Source: Nocardioides kongjuensis (GTDB lineage Bacteria > Actinomycetota > Actinomycetes > Propionibacteriales > Nocardioidaceae). From it: a stretch of 64,000 bases of DNA. Every line of letters starts with the position of its first letter. Positions within the stretch are counted from its first letter, which is position 1. Under the pieces are notes generated by a model. It was not told the DNA's origin, searched no databases, and saw only the letters and a program-made list of their open reading frames with translations. The DNA lies in NCBI RefSeq assembly GCF_013409625.1, contig NZ_JACCBF010000001.1, positions 2,979,001-3,043,000 on the forward strand, in the 5' to 3' direction. Made by a program: the position numbers and the translations under genes. Below are positions 41,639 to 49,835 of the stretch, in pieces.

Positions 41639-42316
41639 TCAGTGTGCCAGCGCGCGCACGCGTTCGAGCGTGCTCTCCTGCGTGCTCGCGATGTGACGGG
41701 CCATCAGGTCCCGGGCCCGCTCGGCGTCCTGATCGCGCAGCGCGACGACGAGGTCGACGTGCTCGTCGTGCAGGCCGTGGGCGTCGACGTCCTGGCCGAT
41801 CCGGAACAGCTGGAGCGCGCGGCCGTAGATCGAGCGGAAGATCGAGCCGAGCAGCGGGTTGCCGGCGGCGTCGACGACGGCCTGGTGGAAGTCCATGTTG
41901 AGGCGGGCGGCGAGCTTGCCGTCGCCGGCGGCGGTCGCCGCCTGGGCCTGCTCCATCAGGCGGTCGAAGCGGGCCAGGTCGCCCTCGGTACGACGTGCCG
42001 CGGCCGCGCCCGCCGCCATCGACTCGAGCCCGATCCGCACCTCGAACAGGTTGAGCGCCGACTCCGGGTCGAGCGGTGCGACCTGGGCGCCGCGGCGGGG
42101 CACGATCGTGACCATCCCCTCGGCGGCGAGCTGCTGGATCGCCTCGCGCACGACGATCCGGGAGACGTCGAGGGCATCGGCGAGGTCGCGCTCGACCAGG
42201 CGTTCCTCCGGAGCGAGGTCGCGCTCGACGATCCGGTCGCGCAGCTCGTCGGTGACGACGTCGCGCAGCGAGCGGTGTCGGGAGCCGAGGGTGTCGGCGG
42301 CCGGTGCAGTACTCAT
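41639..42316 (-). CDS. GntR family transcriptional regulator (FCD domain)
   Basis: 225 residues from ATG 42316, which has the best-spaced AGGAG; GTG 42322 and ATG 42319 are in-frame alternatives. Winged HTH (RSLRDVVTDELRDRIVERDLAP, then DVSRIVVREAIQQLAAEGMV) and an FCD domain with metal-binding histidines (MDFHQAVVDAAGNPL, DLMARHIAST). It is divergent from the amidohydrolase/ABC transporter operon and a TGGTAT-N5-ATACCA dyad lies in front of that operon, so it is the likely repressor. The effector is presumably the transported compound or a breakdown product. Confidence 0.9.
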   Translation of the reverse strand: MSTAPAADTLGSRHRSLRDVVTDELRDRIVERDLAPEERLVERDLADALDVSRIVVREAIQQLAAEGMVTIVPRRGAQVAPLDPESALNLFEVRIGLESMAAGAAAARRTEGDLARFDRLMEQAQAATAAGDGKLAARLNMDFHQAVVDAAGNPLLGSIFRSIYGRALQLFRIGQDVDAHGLHDEHVDLVVALRDQDAERARDLMARHIASTQESTLERVRALAH

Positions 42317-42440
42317 CATCACTCCTGTCGAACCTTCTCCACAGTCTCGGATCCCAGACAGAACCTACGCGGACGGCATTCCGGGGACCCACCCCCCTGG
42401 GTCAGTGTGGTGCTCGACACATCGTACGGCCTACCATCGT

Positions 42441-42457
42441 TGGTATACCTCATACCA
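42441..42457. promoter_or_regulatory. Candidate GntR operator of the amidohydrolase operon
   Basis: TGGTATACCTCATACCA is a dyad with perfect 6-bp halves (TGGTAT/ATACCA) and a 5-nt centre. It lies 16 bp before the amidohydrolase ATG in a short AT-rich stretch. TNGT-N-ACNA cores of this kind are typical of FadR-subfamily GntR sites. The overlap with the leader suggests direct blocking of transcription. Confidence 0.7.
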
Positions 42458-42473
42458 TCACCCAAGGAGCACC

Positions 42474-43682
42474 ATGACCGACCTCCTCGTCCGCCGGGCC
42501 CGGCTCCCCGGCCACGCCGACCTCCAGGACGTCGTGGTGCGCGACGGGCGGATCGCCGTCGTCGCCACCTCGGGCACCCACCTGCCCGAGCCCGCCGCCG
42601 GGAGCGACGAGGTGGTCGACGTCGAGGGCCAGCTGGTGCTCCCCGGCCTGATCGACGCCCACTGCCACGTCGACAAGACGCTGTGGAGCGGCCCCTGGGT
42701 CCCGCACAGCGCCGGCCCGCGCCTGGTGGACCGGATCGCGAACGAGCGCACGCGTCGTACCGACCTCGGGCTGCCCTCACCGGAGTACGCCGCCGCGCTG
42801 CTGCGCCACATGGCCACCCTCGGCACCACCCGCGTGCGCACCCACACCGACGTCGACCCCGGTCTCGGCGTGGCCGGCATCGAGTCCGTCGCCAAGGCCG
42901 CCGCGGCGGTCGAGGGCCTCATCGACGTCGAGCAGGTCGCCTTCCCGCAGGACGGTGTGATCCGCCGTCCCGGCACCGTCGAGCTGCTGGAGGCCGCGCT
43001 CGACGCGGGCGCCACCACGCTCGGCGGCATCGACCCGGCCGGTGTCGACGACGACCCGCTGGGCCAGCTCGACGCGCTCTTCGAGATCGCCGCGCGCCGC
43101 GGCGCCTCGATCGATATCCACCTGCACGACACCGGCAGCCTCGGCGCCTGGCAGTTCGGCCTGGTCGCCCAGCGCACGGTCGCCCACGGCCTGCAGGGCA
43201 AGGTCGCCCTCAGCCACGCCGACGCGATCGGCACCGTCCCCGACACCGAGCGACTGCGCCTGATCGACCTGCTCGCCGAGTCCGGCGTCGCACTGGTCAC
43301 CGCCGCGGTGTACGACGTACCGGTCCCCTCGGTCCTCGAGCTCGCCGAGCGTGGCGTCACCCTCGCCGCCGGCAGCGACGGCATCCGTGACCTGTGGGGT
43401 CCCTACGGCAACGGCGACATGATCGAGCGGGCGATGCACATCGCCTACCGCAACGGCGTGCGCCGCGACGAGGACATCGAGCTCGCCCTCGACTGCGCGA
43501 CCCACGGCGCCGCGCGCCTCCTCGGCCTCGAGTCCTACGGCCTGGTCCCCGGCGCCCCGGCCGACCTCGTCGTCGTCCCCTCCCGCACGCCGGCCGAGGC
43601 CGTCGTGTCCCGCCCCACCCGATCCCTCGTCATCAAGAACGGCCGGGTCGTCGCCCGCGACGGCCAGCTCGTGGCGGTCTGA
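42474..43682 (+). CDS. Amidohydrolase, cytosine-deaminase-like, substrate unknown
   Basis: 402 residues. Metal-dependent hydrolase of the amidohydrolase superfamily: HCHVDK at residues 63–68 (HxH pattern plus the D-K that marks cytosine-deaminase and AtzC-like members), HLH at 216–218, H248 and D302 (AAGSDG). These enzymes hydrolyse ring amino groups or cyclic amides, for example cytosine or triazines. ATG has a good AAGGAG. It opens an operon with an amino-acid-type ABC importer and is controlled by a divergent GntR, so the substrate is probably an imported nitrogen heterocycle or N-derivative. Confidence 0.88.
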   Translation: MTDLLVRRARLPGHADLQDVVVRDGRIAVVATSGTHLPEPAAGSDEVVDVEGQLVLPGLIDAHCHVDKTLWSGPWVPHSAGPRLVDRIANERTRRTDLGLPSPEYAAALLRHMATLGTTRVRTHTDVDPGLGVAGIESVAKAAAAVEGLIDVEQVAFPQDGVIRRPGTVELLEAALDAGATTLGGIDPAGVDDDPLGQLDALFEIAARRGASIDIHLHDTGSLGAWQFGLVAQRTVAHGLQGKVALSHADAIGTVPDTERLRLIDLLAESGVALVTAAVYDVPVPSVLELAERGVTLAAGSDGIRDLWGPYGNGDMIERAMHIAYRNGVRRDEDIELALDCATHGAARLLGLESYGLVPGAPADLVVVPSRTPAEAVVSRPTRSLVIKNGRVVARDGQLVAV

Positions 43683-43737
43683 GCACCTCAGCAGCACCTC
43701 ACCCTCACCGCACCACCCTCACCACTGGAGAACCACC

Positions 43738-44652
43738 ATGAAGAACCTCGTCACCGGCGCGGCCGCTGCCGCCGTCCTCGCCGTCGGCCTCAGCGCGTGC
43801 ACGAACGCCTCCACCGACACCGGCTCGAAGAGCAAGGTCGACCTCCCCGACGCCTCGGAGAAGGTCGCCGTCGAGACCGACGACGCCGCCGCGGCCCTCG
43901 TGCCCGCCGACATCGCGAGCAAGGGCACGATCTCGGTCGCGATGGACGCGTCGTACCCGCCGTTCCAGATGTTCGCCGAGGACAACAAGACGATCATCGG
44001 CTTCGACGCCGAGTTCGCGACCGCCGTGGGCGAGCGGCTCGGCCTGGAGGTCGAGCTGGTCAACGCCGGCTTCGACTCGATCCTGCCGGGCCTGGCCGCC
44101 GGTCGCTACGACATGGCCGAGTCCAGCTTCTCGGTGACCCCGGAGCGGCAGCAGACCGTCGACTTCGTCGACTACCTCCAGGGCGGCGCGGGCATCGCGG
44201 TCGCGCCGGGCAACCCGAAGAACCTGTCGATGGACCCGCTCGTCCTGTGCGGCCACAAGATCGCCGCCCAGAAGGGCACCACGCAGGCGATCGAGCAGCT
44301 GCCCGACATCGCGAAGATGTGCACCGACGCCGGCAAGCCCGCCGTCGAGCCCGAGCTCTTCCCCTCGCAGAACGACGCGATCCTCGCCCTCAACAGCGGC
44401 CGGGTCGACGGCATGATGGCCGACAGCACGGCCGTCTCCTACCAGGGCGCCCTGTCCGGCGGGAAGTTCGAGCTCGCCCCCGGCGACATCTACGAGGCCC
44501 GTCCGACCGGCATCGCGCTGCCCAAGGGATCGCCCCTGAAGGAGGCCGTCAGCGCCGCCGTGAAGTCGCTGTACGACGACGGCACGGTCAACAAGCTCGC
44601 CGCCAAGTGGGACATCCCGGACTCCAACCTCTCCCCCACCCCCGGGGCCTGA
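43738..44652 (+). CDS. Amino-acid-type ABC transporter substrate-binding lipoprotein
   Basis: 304 residues. Signal peptide with lipobox LSAC (Cys at residue 21). The family-3 binding fold is marked by GTISVAMDASYPPFQMF, IIGFDAEFATAVGERLGLEVEL and DSILPGLAAGRYDMAESSFSVTPERQQTVDF (quoted here in part). Mature cysteines LCGHK and MCTDA may form a disulfide. It follows the amidohydrolase by 55 bp and precedes permease and ATPase genes. Ligand expected to be a polar amino acid-like or cationic nitrogen compound. Confidence 0.93.
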   Translation: MKNLVTGAAAAAVLAVGLSACTNASTDTGSKSKVDLPDASEKVAVETDDAAAALVPADIASKGTISVAMDASYPPFQMFAEDNKTIIGFDAEFATAVGERLGLEVELVNAGFDSILPGLAAGRYDMAESSFSVTPERQQTVDFVDYLQGGAGIAVAPGNPKNLSMDPLVLCGHKIAAQKGTTQAIEQLPDIAKMCTDAGKPAVEPELFPSQNDAILALNSGRVDGMMADSTAVSYQGALSGGKFELAPGDIYEARPTGIALPKGSPLKEAVSAAVKSLYDDGTVNKLAAKWDIPDSNLSPTPGA

Positions 44653-44653
44653 G

Positions 44654-45577
44654 ATGACCACGCTGTCCGTGCCTCCGGCCACGGAGGAGTACGTCGAGCT
44701 CACGACGGTCCCGCGCCGCCACCCGCTGCGCTGGGTCAGTGCGATCGTGCTGGTCGGCCTGGGCGCCTACCTGCTGGCCGACGTGTTCACCAACCCGCGC
44801 TTCGGGTGGGACGTCGTCAGCCTCTACCTGCGTGACGTCTCGATCTTCCACGGCCTGGTGACGACGCTCGTCCTCACCGTGGTCTGCATGGCGATCGGCA
44901 TCGCGCTGGCCGTCCTGCTCGCGGTGATGCGGCTCAGCCCCAACCCGGTGGTGCGGACGTTCGCCTTCGGCTACGTCTCGTTCTTCCGGGGCACCCCGGT
45001 GCTGGTGCAGCTGCTGTTCTGGTTCAACCTGGCGGCGTTGTACCCGGTCCTCACCTTCGGGATCCCCGGCGTCCACCTCGACGCGAACACCCTGATCACG
45101 CCGTTCATCGCGGCCGTGCTGGGGCTCGGGCTGAACGAGGCGGCGTACATGTCGGAGATCGTGCGCGCCGGCATCCTGTCGGTCGACCACGGCCAGAACG
45201 AGGCGGCCTCCGCCCTCGGCCTGACCCGGGGCCAGACCCTGCGCCGGATCGTGCTCCCCCAAGCGATGCGCGTGATCGTGCCGCCGACGGGCAACGAGGT
45301 GATCGGCATGCTGAAGACCACCTCCCTGGTGTCGGTCCTCGCCGTGCACGAGCTGCTGTTCTCGGCGCAGATCATCTACGCGAAGAACTTCGAGACCATC
45401 CCGCTGCTCATCGTCGCGAGCATCTGGTACATCGCGGTCACCACGGTCCTCGGCATCGGCCAGTACTACCTGGAGCGACGCTACGCCCGGGGCAACCGCA
45501 ACCTGCCGCCCACCCCGCTGCAGCAGCTGAGGAAGTTCTTCCGCACGCACGCACCCCTCGAGAGGAGCGCACGATGA
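44654..45577 (+). CDS. Amino-acid-type ABC transporter permease
   Basis: 307 residues. About five to six membrane helices; HisM/GlnP-type features are the FRGTPVLVQL motif and the EAA loop EAASALGLTRGQTLRRIVLPQA. It forms the membrane channel for the binding protein encoded just upstream (1 bp gap) and pairs with the ATPase downstream, whose ATG overlaps its stop. Only one permease is present, so it probably works as a homodimer. Confidence 0.93.
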   Translation: MTTLSVPPATEEYVELTTVPRRHPLRWVSAIVLVGLGAYLLADVFTNPRFGWDVVSLYLRDVSIFHGLVTTLVLTVVCMAIGIALAVLLAVMRLSPNPVVRTFAFGYVSFFRGTPVLVQLLFWFNLAALYPVLTFGIPGVHLDANTLITPFIAAVLGLGLNEAAYMSEIVRAGILSVDHGQNEAASALGLTRGQTLRRIVLPQAMRVIVPPTGNEVIGMLKTTSLVSVLAVHELLFSAQIIYAKNFETIPLLIVASIWYIAVTTVLGIGQYYLERRYARGNRNLPPTPLQQLRKFFRTHAPLERSAR

Positions 45578-46353
45578 CCGCGACCGCAGTCGGTACCCCG
45601 AAGGTCCGGGCGCGGGGCGTCCGCAAGTCGTACGGCAACCTCGAGGTGCTCAAGGGCATCGACCTCACCGTCGAGCAGGGCGAGGTGCTCTGCCTGATCG
45701 GGCCGTCGGGCTCGGGGAAGTCGACCTTCCTGCGGTGCGTCAACCACCTCGAGGCGATCGACGCCGGCCGGCTCTGGGTCGGCGACACCACCGTCGGCTA
45801 CGAGCAGCGCGGCACCAAGCTGTACGAGCTCACCGACAAGGAGATCTGCCGGCAGCGCACCGAGGTCGGCATGGTGTTCCAGCACTTCAACCTGTTCCCG
45901 CACATGACGGTGCTGGACAACCTGATGGAGGCACCGCTGCGGGTGCTCAGGCATCCGAAGCGGGAGGTCCGCGAGCGGGCCCTCGAGCTGCTCGAGCAGG
46001 TCGGCCTCGCCGAGAAGGCGATGTCGTACCCGCGCAGCCTGTCCGGAGGCCAGCAGCAGCGGGTCGCCATCGCGCGGGCACTGTGCATGCAGCCGGGCCT
46101 GATGCTGTTCGACGAGCCCACCTCCGCGCTCGATCCCGAGCTCGTCGGCGACGTGCTCGCGGTCATGCGGAACCTCGCGCATACCGGCATGACGATGATC
46201 GTGGTCACCCACGAGATCGGCTTCGCCCGCGACGTCGCGGACCGGGTGGCCTTCTTCGACGGCGGGCAGATCGTCGAGGTCGGCCCGGCCGCCCAGGTGA
46301 TCACCGACCCGCAGCACCCGCGCACCAAGGAGTTCCTCGCCGCCGTGCGCTGA
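45574..46353 (+). CDS. Amino-acid-type ABC transporter ATP-binding protein
   Basis: 259 residues. Walker A GPSGSGKST (residues ~40–48), Q-loop VFQHFNLFPHMTV, signature LSGGQQQR, Walker B MLFDEPTS and the H-loop VVTHE are all intact. Close in layout to GlnQ/HisP. It drives import through the permease encoded upstream, with which it overlaps by 4 bp (ATGA). A terminator hairpin follows 20 bp after the stop, closing the operon. Confidence 0.95.
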   Translation: MTATAVGTPKVRARGVRKSYGNLEVLKGIDLTVEQGEVLCLIGPSGSGKSTFLRCVNHLEAIDAGRLWVGDTTVGYEQRGTKLYELTDKEICRQRTEVGMVFQHFNLFPHMTVLDNLMEAPLRVLRHPKREVRERALELLEQVGLAEKAMSYPRSLSGGQQQRVAIARALCMQPGLMLFDEPTSALDPELVGDVLAVMRNLAHTGMTMIVVTHEIGFARDVADRVAFFDGGQIVEVGPAAQVITDPQHPRTKEFLAAVR

Positions 46354-46372
46354 GCTCTCCCCTCCCCCGGTC

Positions 46373-46413
46373 GACCCGGCCGGTCACGTCCCGTGTGCGT
46401 GGCCGGTCGGGTC
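46373..46413. terminator. Bidirectional terminator between ABC operon and glycosylase
   Basis: Arms GACCCGGCCGGTCAC (46373–46387) and GTGGCCGGTCGGGTC (46399–46413) form a 15-bp stem with two G-U-type mismatches and an 11-nt loop, between convergent genes. Pyrimidine-rich sequence follows on the plus strand. Confidence 0.75.
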
Positions 46414-46415
46414 TC

Positions 46416-47030
46416 TCAACTCTGCGGTGGTCGCGGGGCCCTCGGGCTCCGCTTGTACGCCGACACGGTCGGGTCGCCCTCCAGCCAGAACCGCCAGGGG
46501 ACGTCCGCGGCCTTGGACACACCCACGCGGGGGCCGGCGATCGTGCGCTTGCGCGTACGGGGCTCGGGGCCGAGGCGGACGCCGGTGAAATCGCCGTCGT
46601 CGTGCGCGGCGAGCAGGTCGGTGCCGAGGTCGTCGAGGGTGATCCCCAACGCCTGCGCGAGGTTGCCCGGTCCTCGGGCGAGGTTCACGTCCCGCTCGGG
46701 CGGCGTCTCCCCACGCCGGAAGCGCGCCAGCTCGTGGCCCTCGACGACCTCCCCGGCCCGCAGCAGGACCGCCGCACCGATCTCGGTCGGCCCGGTGACG
46801 ACGTTGGCGCAGAAGTGGATCCCGTAGGACCGGTAGACGTAGAGCCGGTACGCCGGTCCGTACATGATCTCCGAGCGCGGGGTCCGCGTGAACGCGTGCG
46901 ACGCCGGGTCCTCGACGCCGCCGTACGCCTCGACCTCGGTGATCCGCACGGTCACGCCGTGCCCGGTGATCGTCCGGTCGAGGAGAGCCCGGGCTCGTCG
47001 TACGACGTCGGCCTGGTGACGGGGCGGCAC
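46416..47030 (-). CDS. DNA-3-methyladenine glycosylase (Mpg/AAG family)
   Basis: 204 residues from GTG 47030. The AAG core is clear: ARALLDRTI, TEVEAYGGVEDPASHAFTRTPR with the catalytic Glu, MYGPAYRLYVYRSYGIHFCANVV, RGPGNLAQALGI. It excises alkylated purines, hypoxanthine and ethenoadenine in base-excision repair. The frame is open upstream through the neighbouring gene; the GTG is the first standard start after that gene's stop, though a CTG overlapping the stop (CTGA) at 47049 is possible. Confidence 0.92.
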   Translation of the reverse strand: MPPRHQADVVRRARALLDRTITGHGVTVRITEVEAYGGVEDPASHAFTRTPRSEIMYGPAYRLYVYRSYGIHFCANVVTGPTEIGAAVLLRAGEVVEGHELARFRRGETPPERDVNLARGPGNLAQALGITLDDLGTDLLAAHDDGDFTGVRLGPEPRTRKRTIAGPRVGVSKAADVPWRFWLEGDPTVSAYKRSPRAPRPPQS

Positions 47031-47044
47031 GAGGCGGTCCGAGG

Positions 47045-47434
47045 TCAGGCGGGCAGGCCCGCGTCGTAGATGCCGTTGACCAGCCGCTCGTGGGTCTTCG
47101 CACGGACCGCGGCGGCGTCTCCGAGCCCGGTCACGAAGTACCCCTCGCCCGGGTCGCCCGTCTCGGCGTTCACCACCCAGGCGGCGAGGAAGGGCGTCCA
47201 CGACCACGTCCCCCGCCGGTCGCGCATCTCCACCAGCACCTTCCCGAGCTGGCGCGCAGGAATCAGGCGCTCGCCCTCGCCCCGCAGCCGCTCGGCGAGC
47301 TCGCCGTAGGTGATCGGGTCGACCGTCTCGCGGGCGATGGCGACGAGGATCTGCTCGGCCTGGCGGGCGAGGGTCTGCACGGTGTTGAGGGCCACAAGCC
47401 GGAGTCTGCCCCCATGGCCGTCCTTCCGCGTCAT
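47045..47434 (-). CDS. Hypothetical protein, winged-helix-like
   Basis: 129 residues. I do not recognise a family. The part VDPITYGELAERLRGEGERLIPARQLGKVLVEM looks like a small helix-turn-helix or MGMT-like DNA-binding fold; it lacks the PCHR active site of alkyltransferases. TPFLAAWVVNAETGDPGEGYFV and a helical C-terminus follow. It is transcribed just upstream of the alkylpurine glycosylase gene, 14 bp apart, so a role in DNA repair or control is possible but unproven. An internal GTG (VALNTVQTL) is an alternative start. Confidence 0.65.
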   Translation of the reverse strand: MTRKDGHGGRLRLVALNTVQTLARQAEQILVAIARETVDPITYGELAERLRGEGERLIPARQLGKVLVEMRDRRGTWSWTPFLAAWVVNAETGDPGEGYFVTGLGDAAAVRAKTHERLVNGIYDAGLPA

Positions 47435-47466
47435 CGAGCCGCGCTTCCCGATGATCCCTTCGCCCC

Positions 47467-47514
47467 GTGGAGAGCGAGGTCGTCGGCGCCGTCGCCGTCT
47501 GGCGAGCTGATCGG
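47467..47514 (+). pseudogene. Remnant of a Nudix gene start
   Basis: The sequence reads VESEVVGAVAVWRADRSG, nearly the same as the first residues of the Nudix hydrolase at 48028 (VEIEVVGAVIVRDG). At the DNA level 47464–47493 and 48025–48054 match at 29 of 30 positions. After about 16 codons the similarity stops and the CYTH gene's 3' end begins on the other strand. It looks like a duplicated fragment separated from a working copy by the CYTH gene. Confidence 0.6.
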
Positions 47515-47994
47515 TCAGGACGTCGGTGTGGCGCCGGACGCCAGCGCCACACCCGTCCAGGCCTCGACGTCACTCACGTCCGCAAGCACGCCCAGCCAGC
47601 CCGGCAGGTCGGCCGGCTCGCCGTCGCCGTCGTCGATCTCCGCCAGCAGCGTCCCGTCTGGCAGCTCGTCGACCACGACGTGCAGGCCGTCGCGGTGCAC
47701 GTGGTGACGTCTCTTGCGCAGCCTCCGGGCTGGCAGCTGCGCCAGGAGCGTCCACTCGGCGTCGTCGAGGTAGAGCGACGTGCACGCCACCTCGCTCGGG
47801 TCGTCGTGGAGGCGGACCTTGTGCCCGAGCTTGCGCTGCACCGACCCGTCCGGCTTGCGCACCTCCCGCAGCCGCAGCCGTGCTCCGTCGACGTACCGGT
47901 CCTCGATCTCCCACACCTCGCGGACGCCGTCCGGCACCGCCGCCACGAGGAACCGCCGCTCGCGCTCCACGACCGCGTACTTCAAGGAGACCAT
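47515..47994 (-). CDS. CYTH domain protein (triphosphate tunnel metalloenzyme-like)
   Basis: 159 residues from ATG 47994 (48021 is an alternative). The N-terminal VERERRFLV corresponds to the ExExK signature, with Arg replacing the Lys. Further family features are EIEDRYVDGARLRLREV, KLGHKVRL, LDDAEWTLL and a C-terminal LLAEIDDGDGEP with acidic metal ligands. Family members hydrolyse inorganic triphosphate, thiamine triphosphate or make cAMP. Here activity is uncertain because of the changed Lys. It is divergent from the Nudix gene (33 bp) and flanked by the two copies of that gene's start. Confidence 0.8.
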   Translation of the reverse strand: MVSLKYAVVERERRFLVAAVPDGVREVWEIEDRYVDGARLRLREVRKPDGSVQRKLGHKVRLHDDPSEVACTSLYLDDAEWTLLAQLPARRLRKRRHHVHRDGLHVVVDELPDGTLLAEIDDGDGEPADLPGWLGVLADVSDVEAWTGVALASGATPTS

Positions 47995-48027
47995 GCGCCC
48001 ATTGCTACCACCTGCGACCATCGGCCC

Positions 48028-48444
48028 GTGGAGATCGAGGTCGTCGGCGCCGTCATCGTGCGGGACGGCCTGGTCCTGTGCGCCCAGCGCGGCCCCGGCG
48101 GCGAGGCAGGCGGGATGTGGGAGTTCCCCGGCGGGAAGGTCGAGCCCGGCGAGTCGGCCGTTGCCGCGTTGGCGCGGGAGATCCGGGAGGAGCTCGGCTG
48201 CAACGTCGAGGTCGGCGAGCCGGTCACCACCACGCAGCACGTCGGGACGTCGGTCGTGGTGGTGCTGTCGACGTACTGGTGCCGAGTGGTGTCCGGCATG
48301 CCGATCCCTGTCGAGCACGCGGCGATCCGGTGGCTGCCGCCTGAAGAGCTCGCCGAGCTCGACTGGGCGCCGGCCGACGTACCGGCAGTGGAGATCGTCG
48401 CGGCCAGGTTGGTTCAGGCGGCGCGTGGTCGGGCGGGTGCGTAG
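48028..48444 (+). CDS. Nudix hydrolase, MutT-like (8-oxo-dGTP diphosphatase type)
   Basis: 138 residues from GTG 48028. The Nudix box is at residues 35–57: GGKVEPGE, then AREIREELG, with all catalytic glutamates. MWEFPGGK before it and LPPEELAELDWAPADVP at the end are typical of MutT and pyrimidine Nudix enzymes, which clean oxidised dNTPs. Part of its start is duplicated at 47467. The last 31 bp overlap the convergent DUF222-HNH gene. Confidence 0.92.
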   Translation: MEIEVVGAVIVRDGLVLCAQRGPGGEAGGMWEFPGGKVEPGESAVAALAREIREELGCNVEVGEPVTTTQHVGTSVVVVLSTYWCRVVSGMPIPVEHAAIRWLPPEELAELDWAPADVPAVEIVAARLVQAARGRAGA

Positions 48445-49823
48445 GTGATCCCTGCCTTGCTGTAGCCGTCGCGGGTGTTGCGCGGTGGTGGGGTCCACAC
48501 GGGTTGACCAGTGTCCTCGTCGATGTGGACGGCCCAGGGGGTCTGGTGGACCAGGACGTGGTGGTGGCGGCACAGCATCACGAGGTTGTCGAGACTGGTC
48601 GCACCGCCGTCGGCCCAATGACGGATGTGGTGGGCATCGCAGGCCAACGGCATCCGGGCACAGCCGGGGAACGCACAGTGCCGGTCGCGGACGACCAACG
48701 CGGTCCAGATCCCGGTCGTCACGAGTCGTTGGGCACGGCCGACGTCCAACACCTGCCCGTGGGCGCCGAGCACGGTGGGGATGATCTCGGCGTCACAGGC
48801 CATCCGGCGGACCGCGGCCGCGGAGAACCGGGCTCCGTTCGGGGTGTGTCCGTTGCGGGCGAGTCCGGCGTCGATGACCTGCTGCTCGAGGGATTCCTGG
48901 TCGATCAGCACGACCACTCGCGGCTTGGTGCCGTGGTCACGGGGCAGCTCGTCGCTGGCGGCGAGCCGGTCACACGCGTCGACCAGCGCGTCCCACAGCC
49001 GGGCACCCGCCTCACGCGGGTCACGCCCATCGTGGCCACAGCCCGGGGTCAGACACGCCGCGGCGGTGGAGACCCCGTCGTCGTCGAACATCGGTTGACC
49101 GGGTTGCCGGTTCACGCCGCCACACGAGCCGGGCTCGGTGGTGGCCGGGGCGGCGAGGGGGTGGAGGGTCGCCTTGATCCTCTCGACGTCCTCCACACTG
49201 CCGTAGCCCTTCACCCGGACTCCGCCGTGGCCGTCCTCGGCGAACGACAGGTGCCGGGCGTGATGGGCAGCGCGTTCGGCCTTCGCGCGTTCCTTCTCCT
49301 CGTTCACCAGCGCGGCGTCGGGGTCGAGCTCGCGGACCACGTCACCGAACACGGTCTGCAGATCCGACGCGTCGTGCCCACGGGCCTCGACGAGGTCCAG
49401 CATCCGCCCAGCGACCGCGGTCCGGAACTGCGGCACCCGGGGCAAGGTGTGGACCTTCGACGCGATCACCCGGGCCTGGGGCAACGTCACCCGCCCGGAC
49501 TCGAGGGCCGCCTGCACCTCCGGGAGGTCACGCAGCTGCTCGACCGCGCGGACCAGCCCGCCACCAGTCCCCTTGTGACCACCGGTGAGGTGGGTGAGGA
49601 AGTCCTTGACCGATGCCCAGCCGAGCTCCCGGAGGGCGTCGGTTGCCTCGAGCCGGTCGATCCCGCGCAGCAGTGCGGCATCGAGGAAGGACCGCGCCGC
49701 GACGATCGCCTCCACACCCGCCACCACGTCCGGCCCGTCGACCGCGTCCCACTCGGCGCCGGCCAGCACCGAGGCACGCTCGGCCACGGCTGTGGCCTGG
49801 TCGAGCGCCCCGGGAGAAGTCAT
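48414..49823 (-). CDS. DUF222 and HNH endonuclease domain protein, SOS-controlled
   Basis: 469 residues. The N-terminal ~330 residues form the DUF222 domain (ELGWASVKDFLTHLTGG, VEDVERIKATLHPLAA). The C-terminal HNH motif has CAFPGCARMP as Cys pair, CDAHHIRHWADGG with the catalytic HH, and LDNLVMLCRHHHVLVH. Actinobacteria, mycobacteria above all (13E12 repeat family), carry many such genes, often called mobile or repeat-associated; activity is unproven. A perfect SOS box lies 12 bp upstream of the ATG, so the gene should be LexA-repressed and damage-induced, probably leaderless. Confidence 0.9.
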   Translation of the reverse strand: MTSPGALDQATAVAERASVLAGAEWDAVDGPDVVAGVEAIVAARSFLDAALLRGIDRLEATDALRELGWASVKDFLTHLTGGHKGTGGGLVRAVEQLRDLPEVQAALESGRVTLPQARVIASKVHTLPRVPQFRTAVAGRMLDLVEARGHDASDLQTVFGDVVRELDPDAALVNEEKERAKAERAAHHARHLSFAEDGHGGVRVKGYGSVEDVERIKATLHPLAAPATTEPGSCGGVNRQPGQPMFDDDGVSTAAACLTPGCGHDGRDPREAGARLWDALVDACDRLAASDELPRDHGTKPRVVVLIDQESLEQQVIDAGLARNGHTPNGARFSAAAVRRMACDAEIIPTVLGAHGQVLDVGRAQRLVTTGIWTALVVRDRHCAFPGCARMPLACDAHHIRHWADGGATSLDNLVMLCRHHHVLVHQTPWAVHIDEDTGQPVWTPPPRNTRDGYSKAGITYAPARPRAA

Positions 49824-49835
49824 GCGCTCATCCTA

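Noticed and set aside
41639..46353. Naming the amidohydrolase as cytosine deaminase (CodA)
   Set aside because: Motifs fit the wider group, but the importer class and lack of pyrimidine genes do not support cytosine as substrate.
47045..47434. O6-alkylguanine-DNA alkyltransferase (MGMT family)
   Set aside because: The TYGELAERL segment is suggestive, but the PCHR active site and the usual following segment are missing.
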